Assembly (NCBI GenBank): GCA_017607445.1
Contig: JAEVHH010000005.1
Span: forward strand, 3,477,001-3,541,000
DNA length: 64,000 nt
Reading direction: 5' to 3'
Source of the DNA: Histoplasma ohiense
Taxonomy: Eukaryota > Ascomycota > Eurotiomycetes > Onygenales > Ajellomycetaceae
Shown one piece after another: positions 22,520 to 33,437 of this stretch. A model generated the notes under the pieces. That model did no database searches and had not been told where the DNA came from. It saw only the letters and a program-made list of their open reading frames with translations. A program made the position numbers and the translations under genes. Numbering within the stretch: the first letter of the stretch is position 1; the number at the start of each line of letters is the position of its first letter.

Positions 22520-23782
22520 ATGGCGCCGCTCTCCCCCACGTCGAAGGTTGGTGTTTCTTCAACCAACTCCCAAAACACATTCCTAGCTCAACCCTTCTGA
22601 CACCTGCGACGGGATGGGAAAATATACTAGTAGCAAGCCATCAAGCGACTGCGACGGTATATCCCGCCCCCAACCAATTATGACTCCGTCCCGCTGTCCC
22701 GACAGGCTGCTGTGCTGCTTCTGCTGTTTGCCGATCGACTAGGGGATCTTCGGGTTGTTTTGACGATCAGATCCAAGACTCTCAAATCATGTATGTCACT
22801 CCTGCGCCACGGGCGTTTGTCGGGTTCTGGTGGTTATTTATTATGGCTGCGGACTATAACGGCCGATTGACCTTGTCACTAATCCCTCACCCAACTTTTT
22901 CAATATTCGATTTAGACCCTGGCCAAGCGGCTCTTCCGGGCGGAAAGGCGGATTCACTATCGGAAACACCCTTTGAGACTTCTCGGCGCGAAGCATTCGA
23001 GGAAATCGGCTTGCCAAATATCGACCAGACGTTCCCTTCCCCTTTTTGGGTAGAGCATCTCTGCGAACTCCCCGCCAATCTTGCACGAACAGAGCTAGTG
23101 GTACGGCCCTGTGTGGCGCTTCTACACTCCTACGATGAAGTTACGGGTGAGGATGCCGACCCAGAGGAAGCATTCATGCCCCAACTGGACGCTAAGGAGG
23201 TGGCTGCGGTCTTCTCGGGGCCATTCCACAACTTCCTAATGATGCGCGATGAGCCCCGTGGTGAAGATGATTCCAGTCTTCCAGGAGACCCTACGGAGTG
23301 GTATGATGGAACATGGACCAACTGGAACAGTACTTGGTGGCGCAGTATGTTTTGATTGTTATGAAATATAACTTCCCCTCTTTCCACCTATCTAGAACCT
23401 TCCCGCCCCTCTCTTCTTGTAGTCTCTCTGTTAGTTACTAAATTTTGGGATAGTGCACCATTTCTTCGTTCCGATAACAAACCAGAAGGTTACAAAGTCG
23501 AGAAGAAAGAGCATTGATCAAAGTGCTGCCGTTGACGAACTCGAAAATCAGGAGATATCGATGGGATTAACCCGCTACAAAGTATTTGGTATGACTGCTC
23601 GGATTTTAGTCGACGCTGCTAGAGTGGCCTACGCAGAGGAGCCTCACTTCGAGCATAACAGCCATTTTGGTGACGAGGACATGATTGCTCGATTGCAAAA
23701 AATTGGCAGGTTCAAGGAAACTCGAGACCCGGAGGACGAACTTACTCCAGAAGTGTTTGAAAAAGCCTCCAAATTGACATGA
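22520..23782 (+). CDS. Nudix hydrolase, Pcd1-like coenzyme A diphosphatase
   Basis: Exons 22520-22546, 22634-22790, 22916-23344, 23454-23782; 313 residues. All introns are GT-AG and phases close. The segment VVLTIRSKTLKSYPGQAALP leads into GGKADSLSETP and REAFEEIG, which fits the Nudix box GX5EX7REUXEEXGU and the extended motif of CoA diphosphatases. Family members cut CoA or acyl-CoA to phosphopantetheine and 3',5'-ADP, often in peroxisomes. The C-terminus reads SKLT: the tripeptide SKL is present but one residue short of the end, so a type-1 peroxisomal signal is not formed. The nine-codon first exon is inferred from phase and the motif MAPLSPTSK. Confidence 0.85.
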
Positions 23783-24489
23783 TTTAAGGATCAGCTGGGC
23801 CCCCCAGAATTTTGTGGAGACACAGATATTTTGCTTAATATTGGAGTTTCTTTTTCTTTTCCTTTTTTGCTTTCCGGGACACGCACCGTGCGACGCATTA
23901 GCGTTTCGTGCGAGATTTGTTATTGGTGTTTGTGGAGACGGATGGGAGAGTTTTCTTTGTTTTCGTCCATCATCTGCCCAGATTTTGTTGGACCCAACAA
24001 TTGGTTTGGTTACTTAACTTATAAGGTTGTATACATCCCCACCACCCCTGTTCTGCTTCGGCGTTTGCTCATCGAGCAAAGCAACTAGTTCACTAACCTT
24101 CGTCCTTGTTTACATTTTCTGTTAGAATTTGTTAGCTTTTTCTTTTGTTGCTCATGCGATTGTTGTGCCCACGTTTTGGTTTATTTTCTTTTATATTTGT
24201 GTTTTACTTCCTCGTGGGACTTCCATTTGCATGCGTGCTGCAAGTTATATTCCGGCAAGATTTTTGATGACGCTCCCCCGTATCATCTCCGAAAATGGTT
24301 ATTCGTATTGCGCTTCTTTGTCGCTGAGTGCAATTTTGGAAATATTCCCTTTCCCCATTGACTCCGCTCATGAAAGAACGGTTGACAAGCCAACTCAGTC
24401 TAAGACATTGCGCATGTCCCTTAGTTTGAGACTCGAACAGGAATGTTAGCATTACTTCTATTATATATGATCGGCTTCGACTTTCTACC
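23783..24489. other. Intergenic, promoter of the Pro/Gln-rich protein
   Basis: T-rich; frames up to 106 codons are low complexity. A TATA-like ttatatatga lies about 25 bases before the next start codon, so it may belong to transcription or be chance. Confidence 0.45.
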
Positions 24490-26226
24490 ATGTTGCCCTC
24501 TCCAACCTCCAGTCGCACACGCGATACCGGGCAGATGACATCCAGAGGAATGCGTAGGTATACACCTCAACTTCTCACCTCAGAGTCGCTGGAGGGCTTG
24601 GAGCAAGCTGTTCCTCCAGGAAACTCGCCCAGCAATACCAAGTACCAAAGTTGGAAGTTCGATAAACCATTGCCAGATATTCCGCGCGCGACTTCCAGTG
24701 TTTACAGCCCTGACGATGAAGCCACTGGGGTGATCGAGAGCCATTTACCTCCTTGTCCTCGGAATACTCTAATGCCTGAGCCACCCCCGCGTGTGCCTTC
24801 AAGAGCTCACAGTCTGGGTTCCTCAGAGCACTACCAGAAGGCCATGCATGAACCTCCTGCAGACGTGGATATACACCTACGGGTTCCGAAGAAGTCGTTA
24901 TCCCTCCAGCCCTGTGGATACCGATCAGCGCCGAATTTACTCCTTGAGACAGCAGCTCCCGCATCACTTTCGGCTCCCGCAGGCCCATATCATCCCCATT
25001 ATGGGTGGTCGTGGGGCCTGAAATCGAAACCTCGTTCTATATCGACTTATGCACTCCATGGTGGTTCCGCCACTGCCGATCCAGTTTTTCCTATTTCAGA
25101 TAAAGCTATTGAGAGCGTCGGCCCAATGCTGCTCTTTCCCTCTTCCGGCTACCATCAGTGCGGAAAAGATGAAAGTCGGGGCTCATCATTGGCAATGGTG
25201 GATGATAGCGGATCAGAGATGTGCCGCTCCGAAATCCTCAGTGAGCGTATTCGGCCTCGACGGTATTCGGAGGATGTCCCCCTTGACGTTCACATGGAAC
25301 ACCCACAGAGAACGGGACTGTCTTCCACGGGCCAGTCCCAGGTGACTAGAGCGCGAAACCACCGCTTCCAACTAGTCGAAACCCAACCCCAAACCGGAAA
25401 TCGTACAGAGCTATTTTCTTTCTACTCTGACAGCAGCGTATCCGATCACAATGTACATATCACTCCCACACCCAATAATACCCCAACGGTCTCAACCTTT
25501 GCCCGTCGCAGAACCAAACAACTTGCTGTCCCGATCTCCGACTACCAGCGTTACGGGCCGAAAGCGTGGAAAACTAAACGTGACCACAGGCCTAGCACCA
25601 TGTTCAAGCGCAGGATGACGAAACCCAAAACAAAACGCGCCTCTCTTCAGCTGCCACCGTTGCCACCATCTCCCGTACCACTTCGGCAATACTATCAGCA
25701 AAACCACCGTTATTCTCAGTCGCAATCACAAACACAATGTCAATCCCAATTCCTCTCCACCCCCTTAACACTCCTCCCGCGCCGTATGAAAACCTTTCTC
25801 TCGAAAGCATTTCATAGCCGGAATCTAACCACATCCGTTAAACCCTTGCGGCCTCCACGGCCTCCATCCCCTTCGCCGATGAGATACTTCCTGTCTCCTC
25901 CGCCACCCCCGCCACCGCCTCCACCACCGCGCCTCCACCCACCTACACAACAACAGCAAGATGACCAATGGAACCAGCAGGATAAACTACAGCAGGAGCG
26001 GCAAGAGCAGCAGCAGCAGCAATGTCAGCAAGAAAACCAGGAGAAAGAGCGGAGCCAAAGGGGGGGAAACTTGTTCCGAAGGAGTATGGCGGTGACTAGG
26101 GAACGGTTGGGATTAGGACCATCAAGTACCGATGTGCGGAAGATGACATTGAAGGATCGAATTGTGTTCGTGGGGCCGACGGATCCGGCCGCGGTGGCGG
26201 AAGACAGGGTTGATGAATGGGTTTGA
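24490..26226 (+). CDS. Proline/glutamine-rich hypothetical protein
   Basis: Intronless, 578 residues, mostly predicted disordered. Ser/Pro/Arg-rich with many SP sites. A proline run of 12 lies near residues 467-478, followed by Gln-rich stretches (TQQQQDD, EQQQQQCQQ) up to about residue 520. The middle has a basic patch (RRRTKQ, KRRMTKPKTKRAS). The last 45 residues look folded and more conserved in character (RERLGLGPSSTDV, KMTLKDRIVFVGPTDPAA). No signal peptide, membrane span or known domain. The ATG is the first in the frame after a stop. Coding status is supported by length and codon structure; function is unknown. Confidence 0.7.
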   Translation: MLPSPTSSRTRDTGQMTSRGMRRYTPQLLTSESLEGLEQAVPPGNSPSNTKYQSWKFDKPLPDIPRATSSVYSPDDEATGVIESHLPPCPRNTLMPEPPPRVPSRAHSLGSSEHYQKAMHEPPADVDIHLRVPKKSLSLQPCGYRSAPNLLLETAAPASLSAPAGPYHPHYGWSWGLKSKPRSISTYALHGGSATADPVFPISDKAIESVGPMLLFPSSGYHQCGKDESRGSSLAMVDDSGSEMCRSEILSERIRPRRYSEDVPLDVHMEHPQRTGLSSTGQSQVTRARNHRFQLVETQPQTGNRTELFSFYSDSSVSDHNVHITPTPNNTPTVSTFARRRTKQLAVPISDYQRYGPKAWKTKRDHRPSTMFKRRMTKPKTKRASLQLPPLPPSPVPLRQYYQQNHRYSQSQSQTQCQSQFLSTPLTLLPRRMKTFLSKAFHSRNLTTSVKPLRPPRPPSPSPMRYFLSPPPPPPPPPPPRLHPPTQQQQDDQWNQQDKLQQERQEQQQQQCQQENQEKERSQRGGNLFRRSMAVTRERLGLGPSSTDVRKMTLKDRIVFVGPTDPAAVAEDRVDEWV

Positions 26227-27487
26227 GACGAGTGTGTTGCGTCTGTGTATTGCGCCCTGCGGCTGGAAGTTCGTCTTCAGGGTTCCGTTAAAAAGCTTTA
26301 TACTCTTCTTCTTCATTTTCTTTTCCTTCATTTACTAATATTCTGCCGGCCTGGTGGTGCGTTACTCTGGTTTTCTATTTATTCCTATTTTATTTTATTT
26401 TATTTTCCATTTCCTTTTTTCTTTTTTCTCATTGGGATAGGAAGCTTTACAGGCGTAAACCGCATTTTCATGCCATCTTATCCATCCATCGTCGTCACGG
26501 GATACACATACTTTTCTTTTTAGGGGTTGGATCGTTTGTGTGATACAACATTGGACGATGCGATATACAACTCGCTCTCCTATTTATATAGAGAGAATAT
26601 CAAAATCGCATCATATGACAATTATAGCAGGCATTATGGCCGTTTATTGGATGGTGAAATGAATATGAAGTATGTCTTGGTGCATATTGGAGGAGGTTAT
26701 CATGTATGATTCGTTCCCCTTTAAAAATATGGTATTCAGGTGGAGTAAATGTAGAAACAATGGGCCCATTGTCGCGGGGATCTAGCCAGCGAACCGAACC
26801 CAGGCGTGCATAAATATAATGTCAGAATCATGCACAAAGTAAACAAATCCTGGATTGTACCCATCATTGCCAGCCACATTCAGGGTCGGTTTCGAATGCG
26901 TTGCTGGTTAAAACGTATCCCTCGCTTGACCGTATAGAGGAGGGAATTGAACAAACAATAAGCGAATGCAAAAGACGAGAATTTTGGAAGGTCTATCTCT
27001 AACAGGCAGGCTACATCGACTCTGATACTTAATTCGTATCTCCAAACTTGCCAAACGCCGGTAGTTATGATATGATTAGACTCATAGCAATACATAGATA
27101 GAAAAGAAAATACCCAACACTAAACCTGACTCCTAGAAGTTGACGAAATTACCCCCACACTCATTTTCAAGTTCCTACTAGCTCTCCGTTCAAGCCCGCC
27201 ATCAAACTAGCGTGATTCGAATTGTATGCGACGGCAACTTCTGGGCTTTTTTTCCCGGTTGGGAAGAGGGCATGGGTGGGTTCACTTGATAATCGGCCTC
27301 CCCAATCGTCCTGATTTGAGAGGTTTGAATGTGATATGACGGTTAAAACTGCTATCTTTCTTTCAGTTTTGCTTTGGTACAAGCCGCCGATAGATGACAG
27401 ATGAATTGTAAGAATGGAACGCGTAGTAAATCTAAGCTTGACTTACCCAATTTTGGAATACTAATCAATATTCCATCTCCAAACGTA
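26227..27487. other. Intergenic between convergent genes
   Basis: No credible gene. A TTTTA pentanucleotide repeat lies at about 26386-26406. Confidence 0.55.
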
Positions 27488-28915
27488 TCATTGCCCAGAA
27501 CTCTCACGCACTGGGTCGTAGGGCGCACGGTTATTCTTCTTATTCTCCCTCTCCCCCTCCGAATCCGTGCCGTCATCCTCATCTATTGTTCCTAGGGCAA
27601 AATATTCCCCTTGCTTTGGATCAGGCCACAGCGATTGGGAAGCAGCCTCATCGGCTGGAGACACCTTGGTATGCAACTGACGCCTAGAAGCTTTCCAGAT
27701 CCAGAATGATAGAATTAAAGCATTTACGGCAATCAGCCCTGCCATAGAAGCGGTCCAAGTAGTGCTGGTTCCGGACAACAACATGCCGGTAATAATGTTG
27801 GTCCATCCAAGGATTAGAGTGAGTCGTCCAAACCATATATGTGAGTAGGAGACCCAGTGCCGGCGGCGAATGCGAACGAAGACCCGATGATGTTGCCAGC
27901 CTAACAAGCCCTGGATGAAGAGGTATGCCCCTAAAAACACACCAATCCATTGGTGGAGGGTGTTTATGTGATGGTCCATCAAAAGGCCAATAATCGCACC
28001 GGACCAAGCAAACAGGGCGGCTACCAATTGAATGGACCAGTGATATTTGAATGACTTCGAGGACCCGGATCGCATTGCGATTGTACCAAGTGGGAACAAG
28101 ATGAAAAATGCAATGAACATCACAAAGCCGTGGATGGATTGCATCACGTTCTCTCTTATCGACGATACCAAACCACCAGCACTTAGAGGGCTGTCAGATG
28201 TCCCCAATCTTGAAATCCCAGTTCTGATCGGGGGCAACGACGGAGCCGATTCGACAGTGCTAACCGATCGAGCCATATCCACATAGAAAACACCCCAACC
28301 GCCGTCTTTAGCATGGTGCTTATGCATACGTAAATGGGCATCGTAGGAGAATACTTTGAAATCTTGGTTATCGTTCCACGCCCATATCCACGGCTGGGAT
28401 GGTGCTTGCGCGGAGATCGGAGCACCCGGCCACTTTTCGCATGATAGACACACAAGGGCTATTTTCGCAACCGTCACTCCACGAGTACCCTGCACCCACG
28501 ATGCTTGAAGCACTCGAAGATCCGTTCCGCCCATCTGGTCCTGTGAGACCAACTTGGGCTGCGAGTGGCCGTCGACAGTGCGGATACTAACAATGGGGTC
28601 ATGCTGGTCGGAAGGGTTCCCGTAGACTATCACCATCAACGACCCTTTCATGGATGATCCGGTACCGATGGCAGTCCATCCAAGAGCGGACTCTCGAGGG
28701 ATTTCCATCGTTAGGTACATATCGTGATGGTGCGAAGATACGTTGTAGTGCATCGTAACGCCCATGCAAAAGTCAACTTCAGATGGTCCATTTTCCCCGT
28801 GGCCGAATCGACAATACTGAACAGGCTCTGAGAGAACGAAAGCGGCGAAGAACAAGATTAGGACATAAATAGATGTGGGACGGTATCTATCCAGGTATCT
28901 ATCAAGGCGAGCCAT
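27488..28915 (-). CDS. DOMON - cytochrome b561 membrane protein
   Basis: Intronless, 475 residues. An N-terminal signal/anchor (YVLILFFAAFVLSE) is followed by a DOMON-type domain at about 30-220, resembling the haem-binding cytochrome domain of cellobiose dehydrogenase-like proteins, with several Cys and Met residues. From about residue 260 come five to six membrane spans of cytochrome b561/ferric reductase type, with the expected His pairs: IHGFVMF, HHINTLHQWIG, WQHHRVF and YSHIWFGRL. Such proteins pass electrons across a membrane, usually from ascorbate or another cytosolic donor to extracellular acceptors. The gene is divergent from sedolisin A, with about 520 bp between them. Whether it belongs to the neighbouring peptide cluster is open. 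Confidence 0.85.
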   Translation of the reverse strand: MARLDRYLDRYRPTSIYVLILFFAAFVLSEPVQYCRFGHGENGPSEVDFCMGVTMHYNVSSHHHDMYLTMEIPRESALGWTAIGTGSSMKGSLMVIVYGNPSDQHDPIVSIRTVDGHSQPKLVSQDQMGGTDLRVLQASWVQGTRGVTVAKIALVCLSCEKWPGAPISAQAPSQPWIWAWNDNQDFKVFSYDAHLRMHKHHAKDGGWGVFYVDMARSVSTVESAPSLPPIRTGISRLGTSDSPLSAGGLVSSIRENVMQSIHGFVMFIAFFILFPLGTIAMRSGSSKSFKYHWSIQLVAALFAWSGAIIGLLMDHHINTLHQWIGVFLGAYLFIQGLLGWQHHRVFVRIRRRHWVSYSHIWFGRLTLILGWTNIITGMLLSGTSTTWTASMAGLIAVNALILSFWIWKASRRQLHTKVSPADEAASQSLWPDPKQGEYFALGTIDEDDGTDSEGERENKKNNRAPYDPVRESSGQ

Positions 28916-29435
28916 TTTGACTGGGAACTATCGCGTTTGAAGTGCCGTGATAGAGAGGCATGAGGTTTCTGGAGGTTAATAATTGGGGCATATTTCAACG
29001 GCTGATCCATGGGCCATGGAACCACTGACAGGTAGGTCTGTTGCCATCACGAACCAGGTGTTACACTAGTTTTGAAACCGAGTAATTATGACGACCATTT
29101 TCGCCCGGAATGGCAAGGCGTAGGTGTTCCTCATAAATGGAATGGGGAACCCATGCAGGGTCAGCAATTACTACACTAACAGCGTGACATCGAGTATGAC
29201 GCTCAGCCAGCTCATTGCGATTACCATGTCAGCAGGATATGGTTACGATGCAGCCAAATTATAGGGCTGGCTGGGGGAATTGGCCAAAGTAGATAACTAA
29301 AGGAACTAACTCTAAACCATTCAAGTGATAGGGTGGAAATGAATACGACGATGTATGAAATGAAGTTTATCCTAGTGCCCATGGATGTTTCGATTCTATG
29401 TTTCCTCTAGTATCAATCGATGAAACTAAAGTCTA
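28916..29435. promoter_or_regulatory. Divergent intergenic region, DOMON-b561 / sedolisin A
   Basis: 520 bp shared 5' region. It contains tgacatcg and atgacgct near 29187-29202, which resemble half-sites for bZIP factors; no proof of function. Confidence 0.35.
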
Positions 29436-31478
29436 ATGCCTCAATTTATTAAAAGGATTTTCTGTTCTCTTCTTCTCTTCATCTCGACTACGGAATTACT
29501 ATCTTTAGACATTCGATACGTACTGAAAAGCTCAGTCACGGTGCCTGCAGGCTGGTCGCGAAAATCATCCGTATCCGCACATCGAGTTATTAGGGTATGC
29601 ATTGGACTCAAGCAACATGGATGGGAGACATTCGAACAACATCTTATGGAGAGTATGTATTGTATTAGTGTCTGTTGCCTATCCCGGTATATGTTAATTA
29701 ATATAAATGTAGTCTCTGATCCATCTCACCCACGATATGGGAAGCACCTCTCTTCAAATGAAGTGAGCCAGTTGGTTAAAGCTGCTCCGGAATCCTTAAA
29801 CGCGGTAACCACGTGGCTTCAAGAAGTTAGTTCCTTTCCACCAAATTTGACATTTTCCACTTCTGGAGGTTTGGTATCATTTAATGCGCCGATTGAGGTG
29901 GTTGAACGACTGTTTATGGCAAAGTATGCGGAATACCAACATGAGGATGGATCAACCATCATACGGTCTTTGTCATGGTCCGTGCCTGCCGATCTAGTCA
30001 ATCACATTGATGTCGTCGAGCCCACCAATTCGTTCTTCAAGCCACATGGACAATCTAGATATGGAGGTCCACCCCCACCAGATTGGGAAAACGAGCATCG
30101 GATCCCAACTTACGAGGAACTGGTAGAGGAGGATGTGTTGGAGCGAGGTCATCTCGACATCCCTCTAGCCCATGAGCTATCCCAGGCCCCCACAGTCAAA
30201 GAAGCATGCAATCGTCTGGCGATTTCAATCGTGTGTCTGAGTGTCATTTATGGAACATGGGGTTATCAGCAAAAGGCATCCACCAAAAATAGCATCTCAT
30301 TGGTGAACTTCCTGGGGGAAGTCAACAACAGGTCTGACATTGACCTATTCCTGAGCCGTTATAACCCATCCGCTGCTGAAGCTAATGCGGCGTACCAATT
30401 TACTACGGAGATTATAGCTGGAGGGGATGACCAGCAAACCCCCAATACACCAGAGCAAAATCGAGCCAACAAAGGCTTCGAAGGCGCTTTGGACGCACAG
30501 ACTATCCTCGGTCTCAGTTGGCCAGTTCCGATGACGACATATAACGTAGGTTCGAAGCCCCCTTTTCAGCCTATCGAAGACCATCAAGAAAATACAAATG
30601 AACCGTACCTGGCTTGGCTGCAGTATATGCAAAGCAAGGAGACTTTGCCTCACGTTATCTCTATTTCATATGCTGATACCGAGCAATCCGTGCCTCCAGA
30701 GTACGCGAGAAGAGTGTGTAAGGAGTTTGCAAAGCTCGGTGCTCGCGGTGTCTCCATCATTGTTGCTAGTGGGGACTGGGGAGTAGGGAAAAATGAACGG
30801 TGCGTCCTGGATAACGGTAGAGGCAAGCAAAGGCGTTTTGCACCATCTTTCCCGGCTAGCTGCCCATATGTAACTAGCGTCGGAGCCACGCGGCTAGTGG
30901 GTTCCGAGATCGTAGGATTCGATGGTCGCGGAGATTTTGCAAGTGGTGGTGGTTTTAGTGAACTCTTCTCAAGGCCACGATATCAAACCCAGGCAGTTGA
31001 GAATTACCTGGACACTCTTGGAAATGAGCATCAAGGGCTTTTCAATCGGAAAGGCCGTGGATACCCTGATGTTGCCGCACTGGGTTATCACTTCTCGGTG
31101 CTTTGGAATGGTCAAGCCCATCTCCAGGATGGAACCAGTGCTTCAGCTCCAACAGTTGCTGCCATAATCGCACTCGTCAATGATGCTTTACTTGACAAAG
31201 GGCACCCGCCACTAGGTTTCTTGAATCCGTGGCTCTATTCCGATGCCCGTGATGCATTTACTGACATCACCTGGGGATCCAATAGGGGGTGCAACACAAG
31301 TGGGTTCCCAGCCTTGACAGGATGGGATCCAGCAACAGGACTTGGTACTCCAGTGAGTAAACCCTAAATACAATATTTTGCAAATCTAGTTAACATACCG
31401 TAGTGGTTCCCTAAGCTGAAAGATTTGGCGACAAAAGCGAGGTTTCGTGCAGATGAGCCATGGTATATTCAGCCTTGA
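29436..31478 (+). CDS. Sedolisin A (S53 serine-carboxyl peptidase, tripeptidyl-peptidase type)
   Basis: Secreted peptidase that removes tripeptides from N-termini at acid pH. Exons 29436-29652, 29713-31352, 31404-31478 give 643 residues. Signal peptide at 1-24 (FCSLLLFISTTE). A pro-domain with SDPSHPRYGKHLS at the exon 1-2 junction is the activation-domain signature. Catalytic residues are present: Glu and Asp in FEGALDAQ, oxyanion Asp in VASGDWGVG, Ser in DGTSASAPT. The C-terminal calcium site lies around AFTDITWGSNRGCN. Intron 2 joins GLGTP to WFPKLKDL. It is paralogous to sedolisin B at 39101; the first intron sits at the same codon and phase in both. It lies tail-to-tail with the bZIP gene and at the left edge of the candidate peptide cluster, so a role in processing that peptide is possible but inferred. 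Confidence 0.92.
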
Positions 31479-31788
31479 GGGAGGAATGCTTTTGAGTTTC
31501 AATGTTGTCAAGCTTATTGTCACGTGATTGCAATTAGTTGGTTTAATTAAAGTTTAAGCTTAAGGTTAATTGTCCATCATAGTTAACTAATTCAACCACT
31601 CAAATCTTATTTAAGTCAATGAAGATGGACCACAACAAGTAGCCCTCATTGAGCTGTGTTATGAGAGAGCTATAATCCTAACATTTGCAAGAATAAACAA
31701 ACCGATATAGACTGATCTAGCCGGCGAAGCCCGCTCGCTCTAGCTAGTTCTGTCAGAAGAGTGAAAGTTTCAGGTACCTAGGCACTTG
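31479..31788. other. Short intergenic between convergent sedolisin A and bZIP genes
   Basis: AT-rich; nothing recognisable. Confidence 0.5.
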
Positions 31789-33437
31789 TCAGGTCTCTTG
31801 AATGGACATACCACGAATCTCTCCACTTACCGTATTTTGAAGTCGAGACAAATCCTGCATGAGGACTGGAGTTAGGCCGCTCTCGTGAAGCATGTCTCGG
31901 ATAGCTGTATGAGCTGATGATCTATCGTCGTTAAGTGAGACGTCGGCTGCTGATCCCGAAAGAATATCAGGAAACTCGTGATTGGATATCCAAGGGCTAT
32001 TTTTCGATGAAAAAGATGGAGATGCACGAGTGCGTGGTTGAGGTGACGCCCCGATGGCGCCCCTAAGTCGACTCCGGACTTCCTCTTGAAATAGCTCTTC
32101 TGCAGCTCGTATAACGATGTCGCGATAGCCAGCGGCTTCTTTTTTACTCCAAATCTTGGAGCTTTGGTGGACTTGGTTCAAGAGTCTTCCGAGCCGCCGT
32201 GTCCGTGAATGAAACTGTTCAGAAGCAAGAAGAGAATCTTTTGGAAACTGGCCGATGTAATATTCCGCAACTACAGCATCCAGTGACTCATAACCCACCT
32301 CTTCGACGACCGAGAGAACCCTTTCCAATCGTCTCTCGCCGTCTCCGTCAGATGTTCTCCTTCGCTTGTTTCTACAACAATCCGTCTTAGTACCTGATGG
32401 GTCCGTTATTGTTGTCATTATCTCTTGTGTAAGGGATTGGAGAGGTTTATCGAGAACATCCGAGCCATCCATCCCTGTGCGAAATTGATGTTCATCATGA
32501 TTCTCTGTGTCTTCACATCGGAAGACGCCGCCTTTCAAATCGGGTGACCGCGATGTTTCCGCTGGTTGGAAGTCAGGATTCTGGGAGTGACACCGGTCAG
32601 AAAACAATGGTGGCTGGATATTGTCTAGAGAGTCCACTGGAATCAATCGTGGGTCGGGCTGCGTGCTCAGTTCAGCTCGCCCAAAATGGGACGGATCGTT
32701 GCTATTGGAACCCCACTGATGGATGTCTTTCATTCCTCCCCGCCGATGATTGTTTCCCATAGTATTTAAGAAGGTATCAGGAATGCTTGCAGCCTCCGAA
32801 GTGGTATGGGATGGCTGGCTTTGCATTGAGTTCTCTTGGAAGAAACTTGTCTCCCAAGTCGAATTAATATTGGTTAGCTCGTCGATGATTTCTCTCTCCA
32901 TACCCCGTGTTTCGGCTGCATTCGAAATTCGCCCAATTTCTTTGAAGAAATCGAAGCTATGTATCGTTTGTTAGCATTATTTATATACCCATTTGGACCC
33001 CTTTGAACGGCATTTCAGCGGCCATATATCCCTCGATTGGCCTCTGTTTACTTACTTCACGGGGTCGGCAACATTATGAGCCGGGCTCTGTGATATCCGT
33101 CTCTCCCGTGACGAAGCACTCTCTTCTGCTCGATTCGGATGAGCCTTATCGAAACTGCTTGTCCTATTCACACTTTTTCGTTTTGCTGCTGGATTTATTA
33201 GCAACTCAAATTTACATGAACAACAGCGTTGTTGACTGTCTTAAGAAAGTAATAGGAGATAACGATACCCTCTCGATGCCGTCGCTGAGCCAATCTGTTC
33301 TTTTCCCGTCGAATTTCCTTTTGGTTGCGTTCGATAGGTAACATTAGCGACAGCTCGCTTTTTTGGTTTTGTTCAGAAGTTTCGAACATGATTGTACTTA
33401 ATCCACTATCAGGGGTACGACTCATACGATGTCTCAT
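31789..33437 (-). CDS. bZIP-type transcription factor, zipper not evident
   Basis: Minus-strand exons 33269-33437, 33056-33185, 31789-32956; introns 33186-33268 (GTATCG..CAGCAG) and 32957-33055 (GTAAGT..CATAG); 488 residues. The basic region near residues 36-56 reads KEIRREKNRLAQRRHREAK, matching the NxxAQxxxR core of fungal AP-1-like factors (N-R-L-A-Q-R-R-H-R). No heptad of leucines follows; the next 40 residues are Ser/Arg/His-rich. A second basic patch (CCRNKRRRTSDGD) lies mid-protein. It is followed by GYESLDAVVAEYYIGQFPKD and a helix-rich segment, a C-terminal module that I recognise from other fungal bZIP regulators. Its position between sedolisin A and the MFS gene suggests a pathway-specific regulator. 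The first ATG could be residue 1 or 5. Confidence 0.8.

Noticed and set aside
22279..22578. Minus-strand 99-codon frame
   Set aside because: Overlaps the promoter and first exon of the Nudix gene and has no recognisable content.
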